A program made the translations under genes and the position numbers. A stretch of 14,255 nt of DNA from Melampsora larici-populina 98AG31 (lineage: Eukaryota > Basidiomycota > Pucciniomycetes > Pucciniales > Melampsoraceae), in NCBI RefSeq assembly GCF_000204055.1, contig NW_006768939.1, forward strand, positions 5,001-19,255, read 5' to 3'. Positions 1 to 8,344 of this stretch are shown here, in pieces. Each line of letters opens with the position of its first letter. The stretch's first letter is position 1. Under the pieces are notes generated by a model. The model was given only the letters and a program-made list of their open reading frames with translations. It had not been told where the DNA came from and did no database searches.

Positions 1-118
1 TCAATCTGTTTACCAGAAGCAAAGAGAAAGAAACTGAACAGTCGAGATTGAATCACATACTCCAGCGTACTTTTTTGTTTTTCCTGACCAAATCAAATCA
101 AATCCTGTCTTCAATCCA

Positions 119-397
119 TCAACATATCCCCTCATCTTCATCAAGATCACGGGTAACTTTTAATATGGTTTGGATCTGACTGATCAATAGGTTTGCTCTA
201 ATCCTACTGCCTTCATCCTCTGACATCTCATTACCTTCCAATATGAAAAACTCTAACCTGTTTCTTTTTAATAACAGCTCATTGTGGTTGGCTATGTATA
301 GTGAACGGTCAATGAGGCTTTCATCTGTTTGGAATTTGAACTCATTTCAGCTAATTGTTCTATCAGATTGAGATTGTTCCAATAATGTCAACTAGCA
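119..397 (-). pseudogene. C-terminal coding remnant, charged/acidic, unknown family
   Basis: Read on the minus strand, one frame stays open from about 397 to a TGA at 121-119, broken only by a TGA at 349-347. The peptide contains QTDESLIDRSLYIANHNELL, then a basic stretch LLLKRNRLEFF, then an acidic end with NEMSEDEGSRIRANLL and RDLDEDEG. Charge pattern and leucine spacing suggest a helical C-terminal tail. It recalls the C-terminal tails of SANT/Myb-like or NAM-associated partner proteins of PIF/Harbinger elements, but this is a loose resemblance and not an assignment. No upstream exon could be traced with confidence. The single in-frame stop marks it as a decayed copy or a fragment. Confidence 0.4.
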
Positions 398-486
398 AGC
401 TTTCCAGCCCAGACCTAGACACAGATGAAGTCAGCAAGATAGAAGCCCACTTGGGGGAAGATCACCTCAAATATTGCATTTTATAA
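385..486 (+). CDS. Short coding-like ORF (33 aa), unknown
   Basis: An ATG at 385 opens a 33-codon frame ending in TAA at 484-486. The peptide starts MSTSKLSSPDLDTDEVSKIE and is rich in Ser, Asp and Glu, with balanced codon use unlike the surrounding AT-rich sequence. In the same frame the reading could extend upstream to a possible splice acceptor (CTATCAG at 361-367). No partner exon or domain is recognised. It overlaps the start of the minus-strand remnant by 13 bases, so at most one of the two readings of that overlap can be real. It may be an exon scrap of a transposon gene. Confidence 0.25.
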   Translation: MSTSKLSSPDLDTDEVSKIEAHLGEDHLKYCIL

Positions 487-802
487 TCATGATTATACTT
501 GGATAGAACAAAACAAGGCAGGTTTTCTCAAACATTCCATATTTTCTCTTGAATTGAATAATGGGTTGTTTATGTTTATTTATGTCACTGACAATACATG
601 CTTGAAAACTTGCTTAACAACACTGCTTTAGATTCAAATGCAAGATCTTAACTTCTTTCCTTCTGATATTTTTTGTGTAGCTGAGCAAGTGTAAGGGATT
701 CAGAAGGTTGGTAGGATAGGCATACACAAGTAGATCTTGATTGTTTCTATTGTCAAGTTACCAAAGTGGCTTACCAATCCTTACAACATTTTTGGTGTAT
801 AG
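487..802. other. AT-rich stretch without recognisable gene
   Basis: No convincing exon is seen. It lies directly upstream of the transposase remnant and could hold that gene's decayed 5' part: a splice-acceptor-like TTTTTGTGTAG sits at about 670-680, followed by a short reading broken by a TAG. Confidence 0.3.
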
Positions 803-1354
803 ATTTGTAAGAAGATGAAAGTGATGGCAAATTTTGTTGGCCTTTGCGTCATCACAGGTAGTTGTAATCAAGTTCCATTTGAAGATTCCCTCAAAAATCA
901 CATGGTAGGATCTTTGATATCTTACTTGGTGTGTCAAATTCTCTTGACTAAGATTTTCATTGTGTTATTTCAGTTACCCTTGCCAAATCCTTGGCCCAGT
1001 AGGCATAGTGTTCTGATCATAACTAATGCAAGTATTCGTCAAGGAGATTGTACAGCTGAGTTATGTACTAGAAGAGTAGTCCCATTGATTTATTTACCTG
1101 CTTATCATTTGTATCTTAATCCTATCAAAAAATGATTCCCAACTTTGAGAACTCAATTTCATCAATCTAGAATCTTTAAACAATTTTTAAAAGAAGATGA
1201 GGAAAAAAAGTTTGATTTGGGAGGGTTGTATGGAATCATTTTACAGAGAATTCAACTTCTTCACTCCTTCATCATTCTGGTTGTATTTAAAGTGTTTCTC
1301 AATACAAAATTATCAGCTTTTGCTTTGATTCATCATCTTAGTATCTGTTTTTGA
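803..1354 (+). pseudogene. Tc1/mariner-IS630-type DDE transposase remnant
   Basis: The catalytic-domain part of a cut-and-paste transposase. After an acceptor at 801-802 the peptide reads KKMKVMANFVGLCVITGS then FEDSLKNHM, matching the family pattern 'alt..G..a...i.GS.n...F..FL'. A 69-nt GT-AG intron (905-973, donor GTAGGA, acceptor TTATTTCAG) is in phase. The next exon has LPLPNPWPSRHSVLIITNAS and YLPAYHLYLNPIKK, corresponding to family signatures 'SVlvmDNasIH' and 'yLPpYsPdlNPIE'. The catalytic Asp (DN) is Thr here and the final Glu (NPIE) is Lys, so the active site is lost. A TGA at 1133-1135 interrupts the frame. The same frame then continues with EEKKFDLGGLYGIILQ, which fits the C-terminal part. 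Family confidence is good. The copy is inactive and its 5' part is missing. Confidence 0.7.
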
Positions 1355-1579
1355 TTCATTTATCATTGATGTATTTTTTGTTTTGTTCTTCATCTTCTAT
1401 AATCTGAAAATTTCATCTTTGCTGTTTTGTTGTTGTTGGTATTGATTTAAATTTTCTTGATACCAGTGTATGATTCCCCTTTGATTTATCATCTAATTAT
1501 CTGATTGTGTTTGAATCATTCATGTCTGTGGTATGGTTGTTGTCTTTTTTGTCATCTTCTTTGAACCTATTTTCTTCAG
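1355..1579. other. T-rich intergenic stretch
   Basis: Strongly T-rich on the plus strand, with repeated words such as TTTGATTCAT. No open exon, hairpin or other signal that can be supported. Confidence 0.3.
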
Positions 1580-1758
1580 ATTCAACATAAACTCTTATGG
1601 CTCTTAAATAAGACTCACAAAATATTGAGGTTGTTGATTTGAACAAATACTCTTTTTGTTGGTATGTCAGTGATTTTTTTGACCCTCATACCATTCCTTT
1701 AACATTGGATAATTCCTCTGGAGCTTTTCCCGGTCCTGCTATGTACAGGCACTTTTGA
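1580..1758 (+). pseudogene. Exon-like block, unknown, frameshifted
   Basis: A strong acceptor (TTTTCTTCAG, ending 1579) precedes IQHKLLWLLNKTHKILRL in one frame. A second frame takes over at about 1610 with IEVVDLNKYSFCWYVSDFF and DPHTIPLTLDNSSGAFPG, ending HF at a TGA (1756-1758). The second peptide has codon use and composition typical of a real exon. Joining the two needs a shift by one or two bases or an unseen intron. No family recognised. It lies on the same strand as the transposase remnant and the coiled-coil tail at 2311, but nothing ties the three together. Confidence 0.3.
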
Positions 1759-2310
1759 TACTACTGTACCTATACAAACTTTACCCTGATGAAAGTAGAT
1801 TCATTTATTCATCTTCTTATTCTATTCTACAAAAAAATAAAGCTGAACATTGCAGTCTGATCCATTGTGGGACTTGCATATTTTCTGAATCATGTATCCA
1901 ATACATGTAGCTGAGTACCTCATTCATGACAAGGTACCCAAGTACAGCCGGTATTTTTCCTCACATTGGTAATACATAAACCTTGGTATTCCTTGAAACA
2001 CTGTGTTGAGTGTGTATATCTGTCATTCACAATCATTGATAGGTGGGGTTGATGATGAACATTGGTAAGTAAAGTTTGAATAAGGTCAATCATGAAACTC
2101 CATCTTTGTTGATTCATATGAATTCAGTCAAAGTGATTCTGTGAAGAGTCCTCACAAAATCAATCATGATGGGTATTGTGTCATATAGAATACATCCAAT
2201 AGATGCCATCCACATAATGTGATATGTTGACAGCGGCGCCCGTTGCTGATGTGCTAGTCTAAAACTGAAACACCCACTGCATGACAGGTGACTCCAATTC
2301 TTGTTTGCAG
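1759..2310. other. AT-rich stretch, no supported gene
   Basis: Reading frames of 65-88 codons exist on the minus strand (2117-1920, 2380-2114), but they overlap in different frames and show no motif. A plausible splice donor (GTAAGT at 2065) and acceptor (TTTGCAG, ending 2310) on the plus strand suggest that part of this stretch is intron of the gene ending at 2539. Confidence 0.3.
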
Positions 2311-2539
2311 CTATTAAATTTGAACACCAAACAACCCTCCTGGATAACACTATAAAGGAAATCCGTGTACTCAAGTCCAAGGTTGAAATACTGGAGAAGT
2401 GATTGATTTAGAGGAGGAAACAACTTCCGCGCACTTATCACTAAGAGTTCATTCAATAGTAATATGGCGTATCTCAGGACTTGGGTATGATGATATTGAA
2501 GTAGAATATGACAAGAATTCTGATTCTAGTTGTGATTGA
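2311..2539 (+). pseudogene. Last-exon remnant with coiled coil, one frameshift
   Basis: After acceptor TTTGCAG the peptide reads IKFEHQTTLLDNTIKEIRVL and KSKVEILEK, a heptad-like coiled-coil segment, ending at TGA 2400-2402. A shift of frame at that point opens VIDLEEETTSAHL and then IWRISGLGYDDIEVEYDK, ending in an acidic Ser/Asp tail (NSDSSCD) at TGA 2537-2539. The two halves read naturally as one C-terminus broken by a one- or two-base indel. The family is not recognised. Acidic GYDD/VEYD tails of this style occur at the ends of fungal transposon proteins, which is only a hint. Confidence 0.4.
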
Positions 2540-3083
2540 GTGAATTGGACCACTTATTCTAGATAAATTTCTGCTGTTGAATGTGGCTTGCATGTTTGAT
2601 AGATGCCTTGATCAGACTGTATTGTTACCTTGGCCAATGTTCATCATTGTTCTATGTCAAATCAAGTGTACTGTTGCTTTCAGGTCATATTCTATCCAAT
2701 CCAATTGTATTTATAGTTTCTGCCTTTTATCTCAACTTACAGTATTTCTTCCATACCTACAAATCCACCTCACTTGTTGAAATGAATTTGAACTGTACAC
2801 TTATCATGGAGTAAAGAATAACCGCAAGCTTGCACACACTTGTAATCCTAGAATCACAAGTATCTGAGCACAAATATCTATGAGATCTCTTGGAAGTAAT
2901 TGCTTCTGTAAAGCATTGCTGTGTTCTTGTTGTGACAATCGATTTCCATATATGGGATGTTCATAGGAACAAATAACAAAACATAAAGGCTTCCAAGGCA
3001 AAAAATAAATTTGTTATGATCATAGACACAAGTCTTTTACAACTGTCTTACACAAGGAGAAACAACATTCCAAAATCCCATAA
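2540..3083. other. No supported gene
   Basis: Several 65-77 codon frames on both strands overlap without motif or splice support. The minus frame at 3001-2804 (contains LSQQEHSNALQKQLLPRDL) is the most coding-like, but it lies beyond the stop codon of the neighbouring minus-strand gene and cannot be linked to it. Confidence 0.3.
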
Positions 3084-4441
3084 CTATGCTGAAGACTCAT
3101 CAGAACCTTCAATATGATCATCCAAGCTCCTATCGGTTTTGTCCGGCTCCATCAGGCCCACAATTGCATCATCATGAATGGCAACTGCTTTTACTGCTTT
3201 GTCCAATTGTTCCCGCAAATCAAGCACCTGCCGCTGCAAGGATTCCAGCTTATCCTCCATTCTTGGAACGGCCAAGACTGTACCCTTGAGGCAATCTGAA
3301 GTAGTCCTCATATGGGAAAGTGAATGATCTGGAACACCCATGTTAGCACTTTTGGCTTCCGTGCAACTTTGAATGTTCAATCAACAAACCGTAGTCCTTG
3401 GGTTGCATGCTTTGGCAAAACAAAACAGATCTGTTGAATTCATTTCAATTTTTTCCTTCATCTGTCCAGTAGAAAACTCAAGTGCACAGACTGTAAAAGA
3501 TATACACATTGTAACTAAGTCGAGTTCTTATGCTTTTAGCACAAACTTACTGTGGTCTTCACGACCTCTTCCTTCTAGAAAGATATCTACTCCAAACTTT
3601 TTGATGCCTTTTCCTGCACTTGGAGTTGATGGTGTTGGGTCGAAAGAGATAGGTGCAATGTCCTTTCCAATCACTGGAAAGTCATAATTTTGATCTGTCA
3701 TGATCTCAAGCCTATAAAAATATCAAAAATGAACAATTCTCACCTAGATTCCCAGTGTCCAAGATTTCTGTGTCAGAGAAATCGATTAGGTCCACTGCCT
3801 CATTGACTTTGCAAGTTCAGGCTTAGTTGGGACTTGAATCTCATGTTGAGTCTTTGTCTGCACGCTCAAGCTAGTGCTTGACACCCCATGACCAAAATTT
3901 GGGGCAACCTGAGCATCTTGCAATTGCTCAAACTTGATATTGGCACATTTCTTTATTGCACTTTGAGGCAAGTGGGCTGAATCTTTGTTTTCTTCCTTGA
4001 CCTTTGAGGAAAGCTGTGAACTCGGTATGGAGGATTAGTTCAGCCTACATAATTAGGATTAAGATTTCAAACCAAGCCAACCCACTTTCTTTTTTGAATG
4101 CGTAGAGCTGCTCTTGCGCGCGCAATGCCTTGATTTCTGAAAAGAGGTTATGTTAGTTCAATTGTAAGCATAGATCTGGGATTACTAGCGTTTTAACTCC
4201 AATTTTGGCCTGTTTCCCACTTGGCCCATGTTCACCCTCTCATTCTAGTTGCACAGGCCGCTTTTGAACAAACAATGATGGAGGGACTGGTACTGTTTTC
4301 TGGAGCGCCTCCAGGGTCTGAGTTTGTGGATGATGAGATTGCCCAGCTTTCAGGTAAGAAACTCTGGGCTGCTTGAGGTTTGTGGCGGGTGAATTTATGA
4401 TCTTCTGTCCGGATGCTTTGGCCATACAATCATCCACCACC
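3084..4441 (-). pseudogene. 3' half of an unrecognised gene interrupted by the element at 4442
   Basis: Exon-like blocks run down the minus strand from the element's left end. Block 1 (4441 to TGA 4242-4240) holds SYLKAGQSHHPQTQT and PPSLFVQKRPVQLE, and its frame continues past that TGA as EGEHGPSGKQAKIG. Block 2 starts at 4136 after TTTTCAG and is Lys/Ser-rich. Block 3 (about 4030-3790) has KEENKDSAHLPQSAIKK and FEQLQDAQVAPNFGHG. Block 4 (3711-3551) has MTDQNYDFPVIGKDIAPI and GVDIFLEGRGREDH. A 60-nt GT-AG intron (3550-3491) joins it in phase to block 5 (3490-3084), which has CALEFSTGQMKEKIEMN, a TGA at 3383-3381, then a coiled coil (MEDKLESLQRQVLDLREQL) and an acidic end closing in TAG. Frames clash between blocks 1-4, so the copy is decayed. 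Function unknown; a soluble protein with a C-terminal coiled coil is all that can be said. Confidence 0.5.
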
Positions 4442-4875
4442 TGTGGTGCACAGAATGTTCGGCCATAAGCCAAAGATATTGTATGCAGTATCAACAGATA
4501 ATGTCCGAAATTTGGGCCGCAGATGAGCCCAGATTTGGCAGATGACTCTGAGAATTTTTTTGAAATAACTCCACAAGTTTTTATAAATCTAAGTGGTAAA
4601 ATCATCAAATAAAACAACTTTTTTTGTATCATAAACATGCATTAGAATGTCTCTAGCGCTTGTGGGCCTATCTCACATCCCTACAGTCCCCCTGAAGGTG
4701 TTAGGCAGCCCAAAAATCGAAATTTGACTCATCTGCCCAAATCTGGCTCAGTCTCAGATTCATCTGTATGAATCTGAACCTGACTATTGTAGTCTTAAGA
4801 TTCATCTGGCTACACAACCGTCACTGAAGCCGTAGCAGATTGATCTGGCTACTCATCAGGCAGATTCATCTGCTG
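4442..4875 (+). repeat. Left terminal inverted repeat
   Basis: About 434 bp, aligned by eye to the reverse complement of 8681-9116 with scattered substitutions and few indels (roughly nine in ten bases agree). Starts TGTGGTGCACAGAATG and ends inward at GCAGATTCATCTGCTG. It contains several CAGATGA/TCATCTG words, likely transposase-binding motifs by analogy with other DNA transposons. Confidence 0.9.
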
Positions 4876-5174
4876 ACTATGTATGTACATCACATTCACC
4901 ACACTACTCTGTACAGTACATCCATTACAGCTTGACTCGTTGCTCAACCACTGTACACACTGATCTACATATGTAATGGATATGGAATTTGATTGTTGTA
5001 TCCAGGAAAAAGATTTGGGAGTGATCTCATCTGGCCTCATCTGACCCTCATCAGTACAAAATTGACTTGCTACACATCCGCCATCTCATAATTCTCAAGG
5101 GGAATTCTCATCTGGGCTCATCTGCCATTCTCAATATAACATTCTCACGTGCCACCAGCATAGTGGATGTCTCA

Positions 5175-5612
5175 CTTATGTCGTGAAAATATCACACTCC
5201 ATGGACTTTCCTCATCAAAATAACATAGTATTTATTCCAGACATGAAAGTCCACACAAGATCTGAAGGAAAAGGATCTTTGGGTACCTTCATGTTGACTT
5301 CTGCAGCAAAGCGTGCAAGTTAATATCGGTTGTGCAAAAGTTACATTTTTGTGAACATTTCACACAGCGTATAATCTTGTGAAAAATTCACAAAATGTAT
5401 AATCTTGTGAGAAATTCACAAGATGTATAATCTTTTGAAAAGTTCACAAGTTGTATAATCTTGTGAAAAATTCACAAGATGTATACTCTTGTAAAAAAAT
5501 TCACAAGATGTATAATCTTGTGGAAACATCACAAAATGTATAATCTTGTGAAGCATTATATCATCTTGTGAACATTTCACAATATATAATATCTTGTGAA
5601 CATTTCTGATTG
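5175..5612. repeat. Inserted block in left arm: spacer plus 28-bp palindrome array
   Basis: In the right arm, sequence matching the left up to about 5170 (CCACCAGCAT) runs straight on to sequence matching 5620 (TTGCATTACATG). In the left arm about 440 bp separate them. That extra block has a hairpin (TGGACTTTC at 5202-5210 with GAAAGTCCA at 5245-5253), a segment with ATATCGGTTGTGCAAA, and then the array. A related segment plus array lies inverted at about 7680-7945 in the right half. Confidence 0.6.
5349..5610. repeat. 28-bp tandem palindrome array, left arm
   Basis: Ten units whose TTGTGA words (some mutated) start at 5349, 5377, 5405, 5433, 5461, 5489, 5518, 5546, 5566 and 5594: a 28-bp period with one 29-bp and one 20-bp step. 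Each unit has the dyad TTGTGAAAAATTCACAA separated by a linker like GATGTATAATC. Lies just downstream of the transposase stop codon, so it would sit in its 3' UTR. Confidence 0.9.
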
Positions 5613-5660
5613 TGTTATATCAATTGCATTACATGTTCCATGGAAAGAAAGAGTAAAATA

Positions 5661-6790
5661 TCATAATTCGAGCTTGCTCTGTAGCATATCCCTCCACTGT
5701 TCCTCCAAAACATTATCTTCAGCAATTGTTGCTTCTGAATATTGGCGAGTGTCATGCAGAAGAGAAACTAGATGAGTGTCCCATGCAAAGATCACACGTG
5801 CATGATCTAAAAATAGTCCATAATATACGGACTCCACAGTTTTGGTGCACTCTTCCCAAGTTGTCTTTGTAACCATGTGAGAAGCGTGACTTCCTGTCAC
5901 CAACTGTATGGGAAGCGTATTGGCAGTTGGATCCCATCCTAAAGAATTTAACATATGGAATTGAGCCTGGCTGAAATGACAAAATACAATTATATGAATC
6001 AGAAAGTGTTTACATGACTGGCTAAGGCCTAGTACATTTATAATCTTGGCATCTGTTGCCAGAGACCACATGAACATCTGCCGTACCTCATCAGCAATCC
6101 GCCTGAATTCTTCTTTGCAGCGGCAATATAATAGATAAGCCTGGACGCCCCTCTGTGTATCCTCATCCACAGCCCAATTCTCATTTGGATGTGTTAGGTG
6201 TCCAAAGTTCCAGAAGATGTCTTCCAGTGATAAAGATTTAACTTCCTCATGTGTATAGTTTGTTATTGGTGTCTCTTCCGGATAGGAAGTATTGTACTTT
6301 ACAATGAGATCGTGATAGGTCTTCCATTTCTTTTGGAAGACTGTCTGTTCAGTTCTCATTAAAACCTTCATCCGTTGCTGCATCAAGGTACCTACAAACA
6401 CAGGCAGCAACCAATGAATTTCAATTCACACCAGTTTCTCTACTCACAAACCTTTCACACAAGTTTCTCTACTCACAAACCTTTCACACAAGTTTCTCTA
6501 CTCACAAACCTGCCTCCCATTTTTTTCCTAATTTGACTATGCCAACCTTTGCCTCATAGAGGTTGTTCTTGGCCACTCTTATCTGCAACAACAGAAGACC
6601 TCTCTCATCTATTGTTGCAAAGAACAGTCAACTTGTGAAACAGTGAACTACATACAGCGATAATAGTACCACACCTTTGGCTTCTGGAATGTCTCTAAAT
6701 TCGTTGCCTCCAAGATCCAATAGAATTCTTTCAATTTCTTCTTCCAGGAATTCAATATTTCCTGGTAAACTTGCCAGTGTTTATCATTGC
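5661..6790 (-). pseudogene. C-terminal part of a KDZ-like transposase, 5'-truncated
   Basis: Exons on the minus strand: about 6790-6675 (KHWQVYQEILNSWKKKLKEF), intron 6674-6583 (donor GTGTGG, acceptor TTGTTGCAG), 6582-6510 (VAKNNLYEAKVGIVKLGKKW), intron 6509-6392, then 6391-5661 to TGA. Phases agree (0, then 1). The last exon has SLEDIFWNFGHLTHPNENWA, VDEDTQRGVQAYL and EEFRRIADEVRQMFMW, which fits the C-terminal region of KDZ DDE transposases as I know it ('iF..G.lt.p.epWavd..tqrGi', 'R.kEE..Ri..EvR..m.W'). A weak internal intron may lie near 6005-5975 but the frame is open without it. The catalytic core and N-terminus are absent: homology stops at the junction near 6770. Likely non-functional. 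Other DDE families cannot be excluded without a search. Confidence 0.6.
6433..6511. repeat. 29-bp tandem triplication inside a transposase intron
   Basis: The word AGTTTCTCTACTCACAAACC begins at 6433, 6462 and 6491. The repeat lies in the intron 6509-6392 of the transposase remnant and each copy carries the splice donor (GTTTGTGAG on the minus strand). Removing two copies would shrink the 118-nt intron to 60 nt, the normal size here. Confidence 0.85.
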
Positions 6791-7115
6791 TTTTGTCTTC
6801 AACAATCACTATGTGTCCCTAGAACTGAATTTTAGTGATGATCTTCCAATACCCAACCTATGCTCCAAATGGTCCCAATTGCACGACAACGCCGCGGATA
6901 CATGGACCGGAATGTATGAACAAAACTTTTTGGTATTCAAGAATATTGCTAAGGAGATCAGGACAGAACGTAACAAGCGCCGGGATGAAACTGATGGCCC
7001 ATCTCAGTGTGTGACAATTGACATATCCAGTCCACTCACCAGTCCAAGTCCTAGTAGCTCAAGTAGATCAAGTAGCTCTAGTAGCTCTAGCAGTTCTGAT
7101 TCTGATTTTTCGTAG
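6768..7115 (+). pseudogene. C-terminal part of an OTU-protease-like transposon protein
   Basis: The frame opens at the junction near 6768 without an ATG and ends at TAG 7113-7115. It reads PVFIIAFVFNNHYVSLEL, then LPIPNLCSKWSQLH and AADTWTGMYEQNFLVF, and ends in a run of about 20 Ser with a few Pro, Arg and Asp. The pattern 'ia.V..NHyV.v.l....PlPp....W......A..W...Y..r...f' is that of the OTU-like cysteine-protease module carried by Mutator-like and related transposon proteins. NHYV would hold the catalytic His. The Cys-containing N-terminal half is absent, so no protease activity is expected. AATAAA follows at 7195-7200, a plausible polyadenylation signal. It points away from the transposase fragment, back to back with it. 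Confidence 0.5.
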
Positions 7116-7383
7116 TTGCATCGTATAGTGTGCTCATGTCGTGAAGAGTGTTTAATGTACCAGGGGCTCATTTGACATGTACATAGATCAAACAAATAAA
7201 AAATGGTGTGAAAAAAAAGATCCTGAGTGTGATTGAATGGTAGGCCCAAAAGAGTGCTTTTGAAATCACATGTCTTTGCAGCTGTCTCCATGTGGACACA
7301 TCAAATTGTGAGATGCATGTTTTTGGGAATTCCTCAGACGTACAGTATAGATATGAAATTTGAGTGAGTGTGAATGATATATT

Positions 7384-7510
7384 TGGTGGAATGTTCACAA
7401 GGTGAGATATCCTGTGAAAAATTCACAAAATGATATATCCTGTGAAATTCTTACAAGGTCGTACATTTTGTGACATTTTCACAAGATTATACATTGTGGA
7501 AGTTTTACAA
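7384..7510. repeat. 28-bp palindrome array, right half, block 1
   Basis: Degenerate units with TGTGAA/TTCACAA dyads; CTGTGA or TTGTG words start at 7412, 7440, 7468 and 7494 (28, 28, 26 bp). Same family as 5349-5610, more diverged. Lies downstream of the OTU-like remnant. Confidence 0.75.
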
Positions 7511-7679
7511 AATGTATACATGCACTACACTTGCAAAGGTTTTTTGCTTTTCTAGTGAAGGCATTATGTAATGACGGACTTTTTTGTGAGTCTCAAAGTG
7601 GTGTAAAAAATTGCAACATCATCTTGGTGCCATATAATGTTATAATACCATGTAGCTTGGATCATCTTACAAGATGATA

Positions 7680-7850
7680 AATTGTGTGAAATGTTCACAA
7701 GATGATGTATTTGGTGAAAAATTCACAAACTTTATCATCTTGTGAAATTTTCACAAAATGACATATCCTGTGAATGTTCCACAATATTACAAATTTTGTG
7801 AGATTTTCACAAGATCATACATTTTGTGAAATTTTCACAACAATGTACCC
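7680..7850. repeat. 28-bp palindrome array, right half, block 2
   Basis: Six units in exact 28-bp register (7684, 7712, 7740, 7768, 7796, 7824), each a TTGTGAAATTTTCACAA-type dyad. It ends at GTGCAAAG-like sequence (CCTTTGCACAACCGATG at about 7849) that matches, inverted, the segment bordering the left array, so the two are inverted copies of one segment plus array. Confidence 0.85.
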
Positions 7851-7950
7851 TTTGCACAACCGATGTTACCTCCCATGCTTTGCTTTAGAAGTATACATGA
7901 ATGAAAGTACTCAAAGTTTTTAAAAAGAACTTTCATCTCAGGGAGGCTGA

Positions 7951-8050
7951 GGTGAATAATTCACAATGCTGTGAAAAGTTGCCACACTTGTGAAAACTTC
8001 ACAATATTGTGAAAATTTTGCACTCTTGTGAAATCTTCACAACATTGCGC
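7951..8050. repeat. Short-period (18-20 bp) palindrome array, block 3
   Basis: TGTGAA/TTCACAA dyads with words starting at 7969, 7988, 8008 and 8026, so the linker between palindromes is shortened to a few bases. It abuts the truncated transposase-tail copy at 8053. Confidence 0.75.
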
Positions 8051-8052
8051 AA

Positions 8053-8233
8053 TGTACTGGGAATATATCATGGACTATTTCTAGATCATGCACATGTGAT
8101 CTTCACATGAGACATTCATCTAGGATCTCTTCTGCACAACACTTGCCAATATTCAGAAGCAACAATTGATGAAGACAACACTTGGAGGCTCAGTCAGTGG
8201 AAGGGTATGTTGCGGAGCAAGATGGGAATGTGA
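8053..8233 (+). pseudogene. Inverted second copy of the KDZ-like transposase tail
   Basis: On the plus strand this reads YHGLFLDHAHVIFT, a TGA (8108-8110), then DIHLGSLLHNTCQYSEATID and QWKGMLRSKMGM to TGA 8231-8233. It matches the last 55 or so residues of the minus-strand transposase at 5661 (YYGLFLDHARVIFAW, SLLHDTRQYSEATIAED). Where this copy has TGA the other has TGG (Trp). The copy is cut at its upstream side by the palindrome array. Downstream sequence continues to match the left arm in inverted order, so the tail is part of the extended inverted repeat. Confidence 0.8.
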
Positions 8234-8344
8234 GATGTTCTATATTAAATTCCATAAAACATGTAATGCAATTTTATCTATGTACAAGGACTGAGAGATA
8301 CAACATGCTGGTGGAATGTGAGAATTGTGTATGAGTATTGAGAA

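Noticed and set aside
1920..2380. Minus-strand ORFs of 65 and 88 codons
   Set aside because: They overlap in different frames without splice signals or motifs, and the plus strand offers better exon evidence at the right edge (2311).
3373..3687. 104-codon plus-strand ORF
   Set aside because: Antisense to two phase-consistent minus-strand exons (3490-3084 and 3711-3551).
4240..4638. 132-codon minus-strand ORF
   Set aside because: Chimeric by accident: its first half is terminal-repeat sequence (the same peptide appears on the plus strand at 8920-9115) and its second half is exon of the interrupted gene.
5349..5610. CRISPR-like array (28-bp regular repeats)
   Set aside because: The 28 bp is the full period. 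There are no unique spacers, the linkers are also repeated, and the setting is eukaryotic with introns.
7004..7291. 95-codon minus-strand ORF rich in Leu and Glu
   Set aside because: Shadow of the serine-rich tail of the plus-strand OTU-like remnant.
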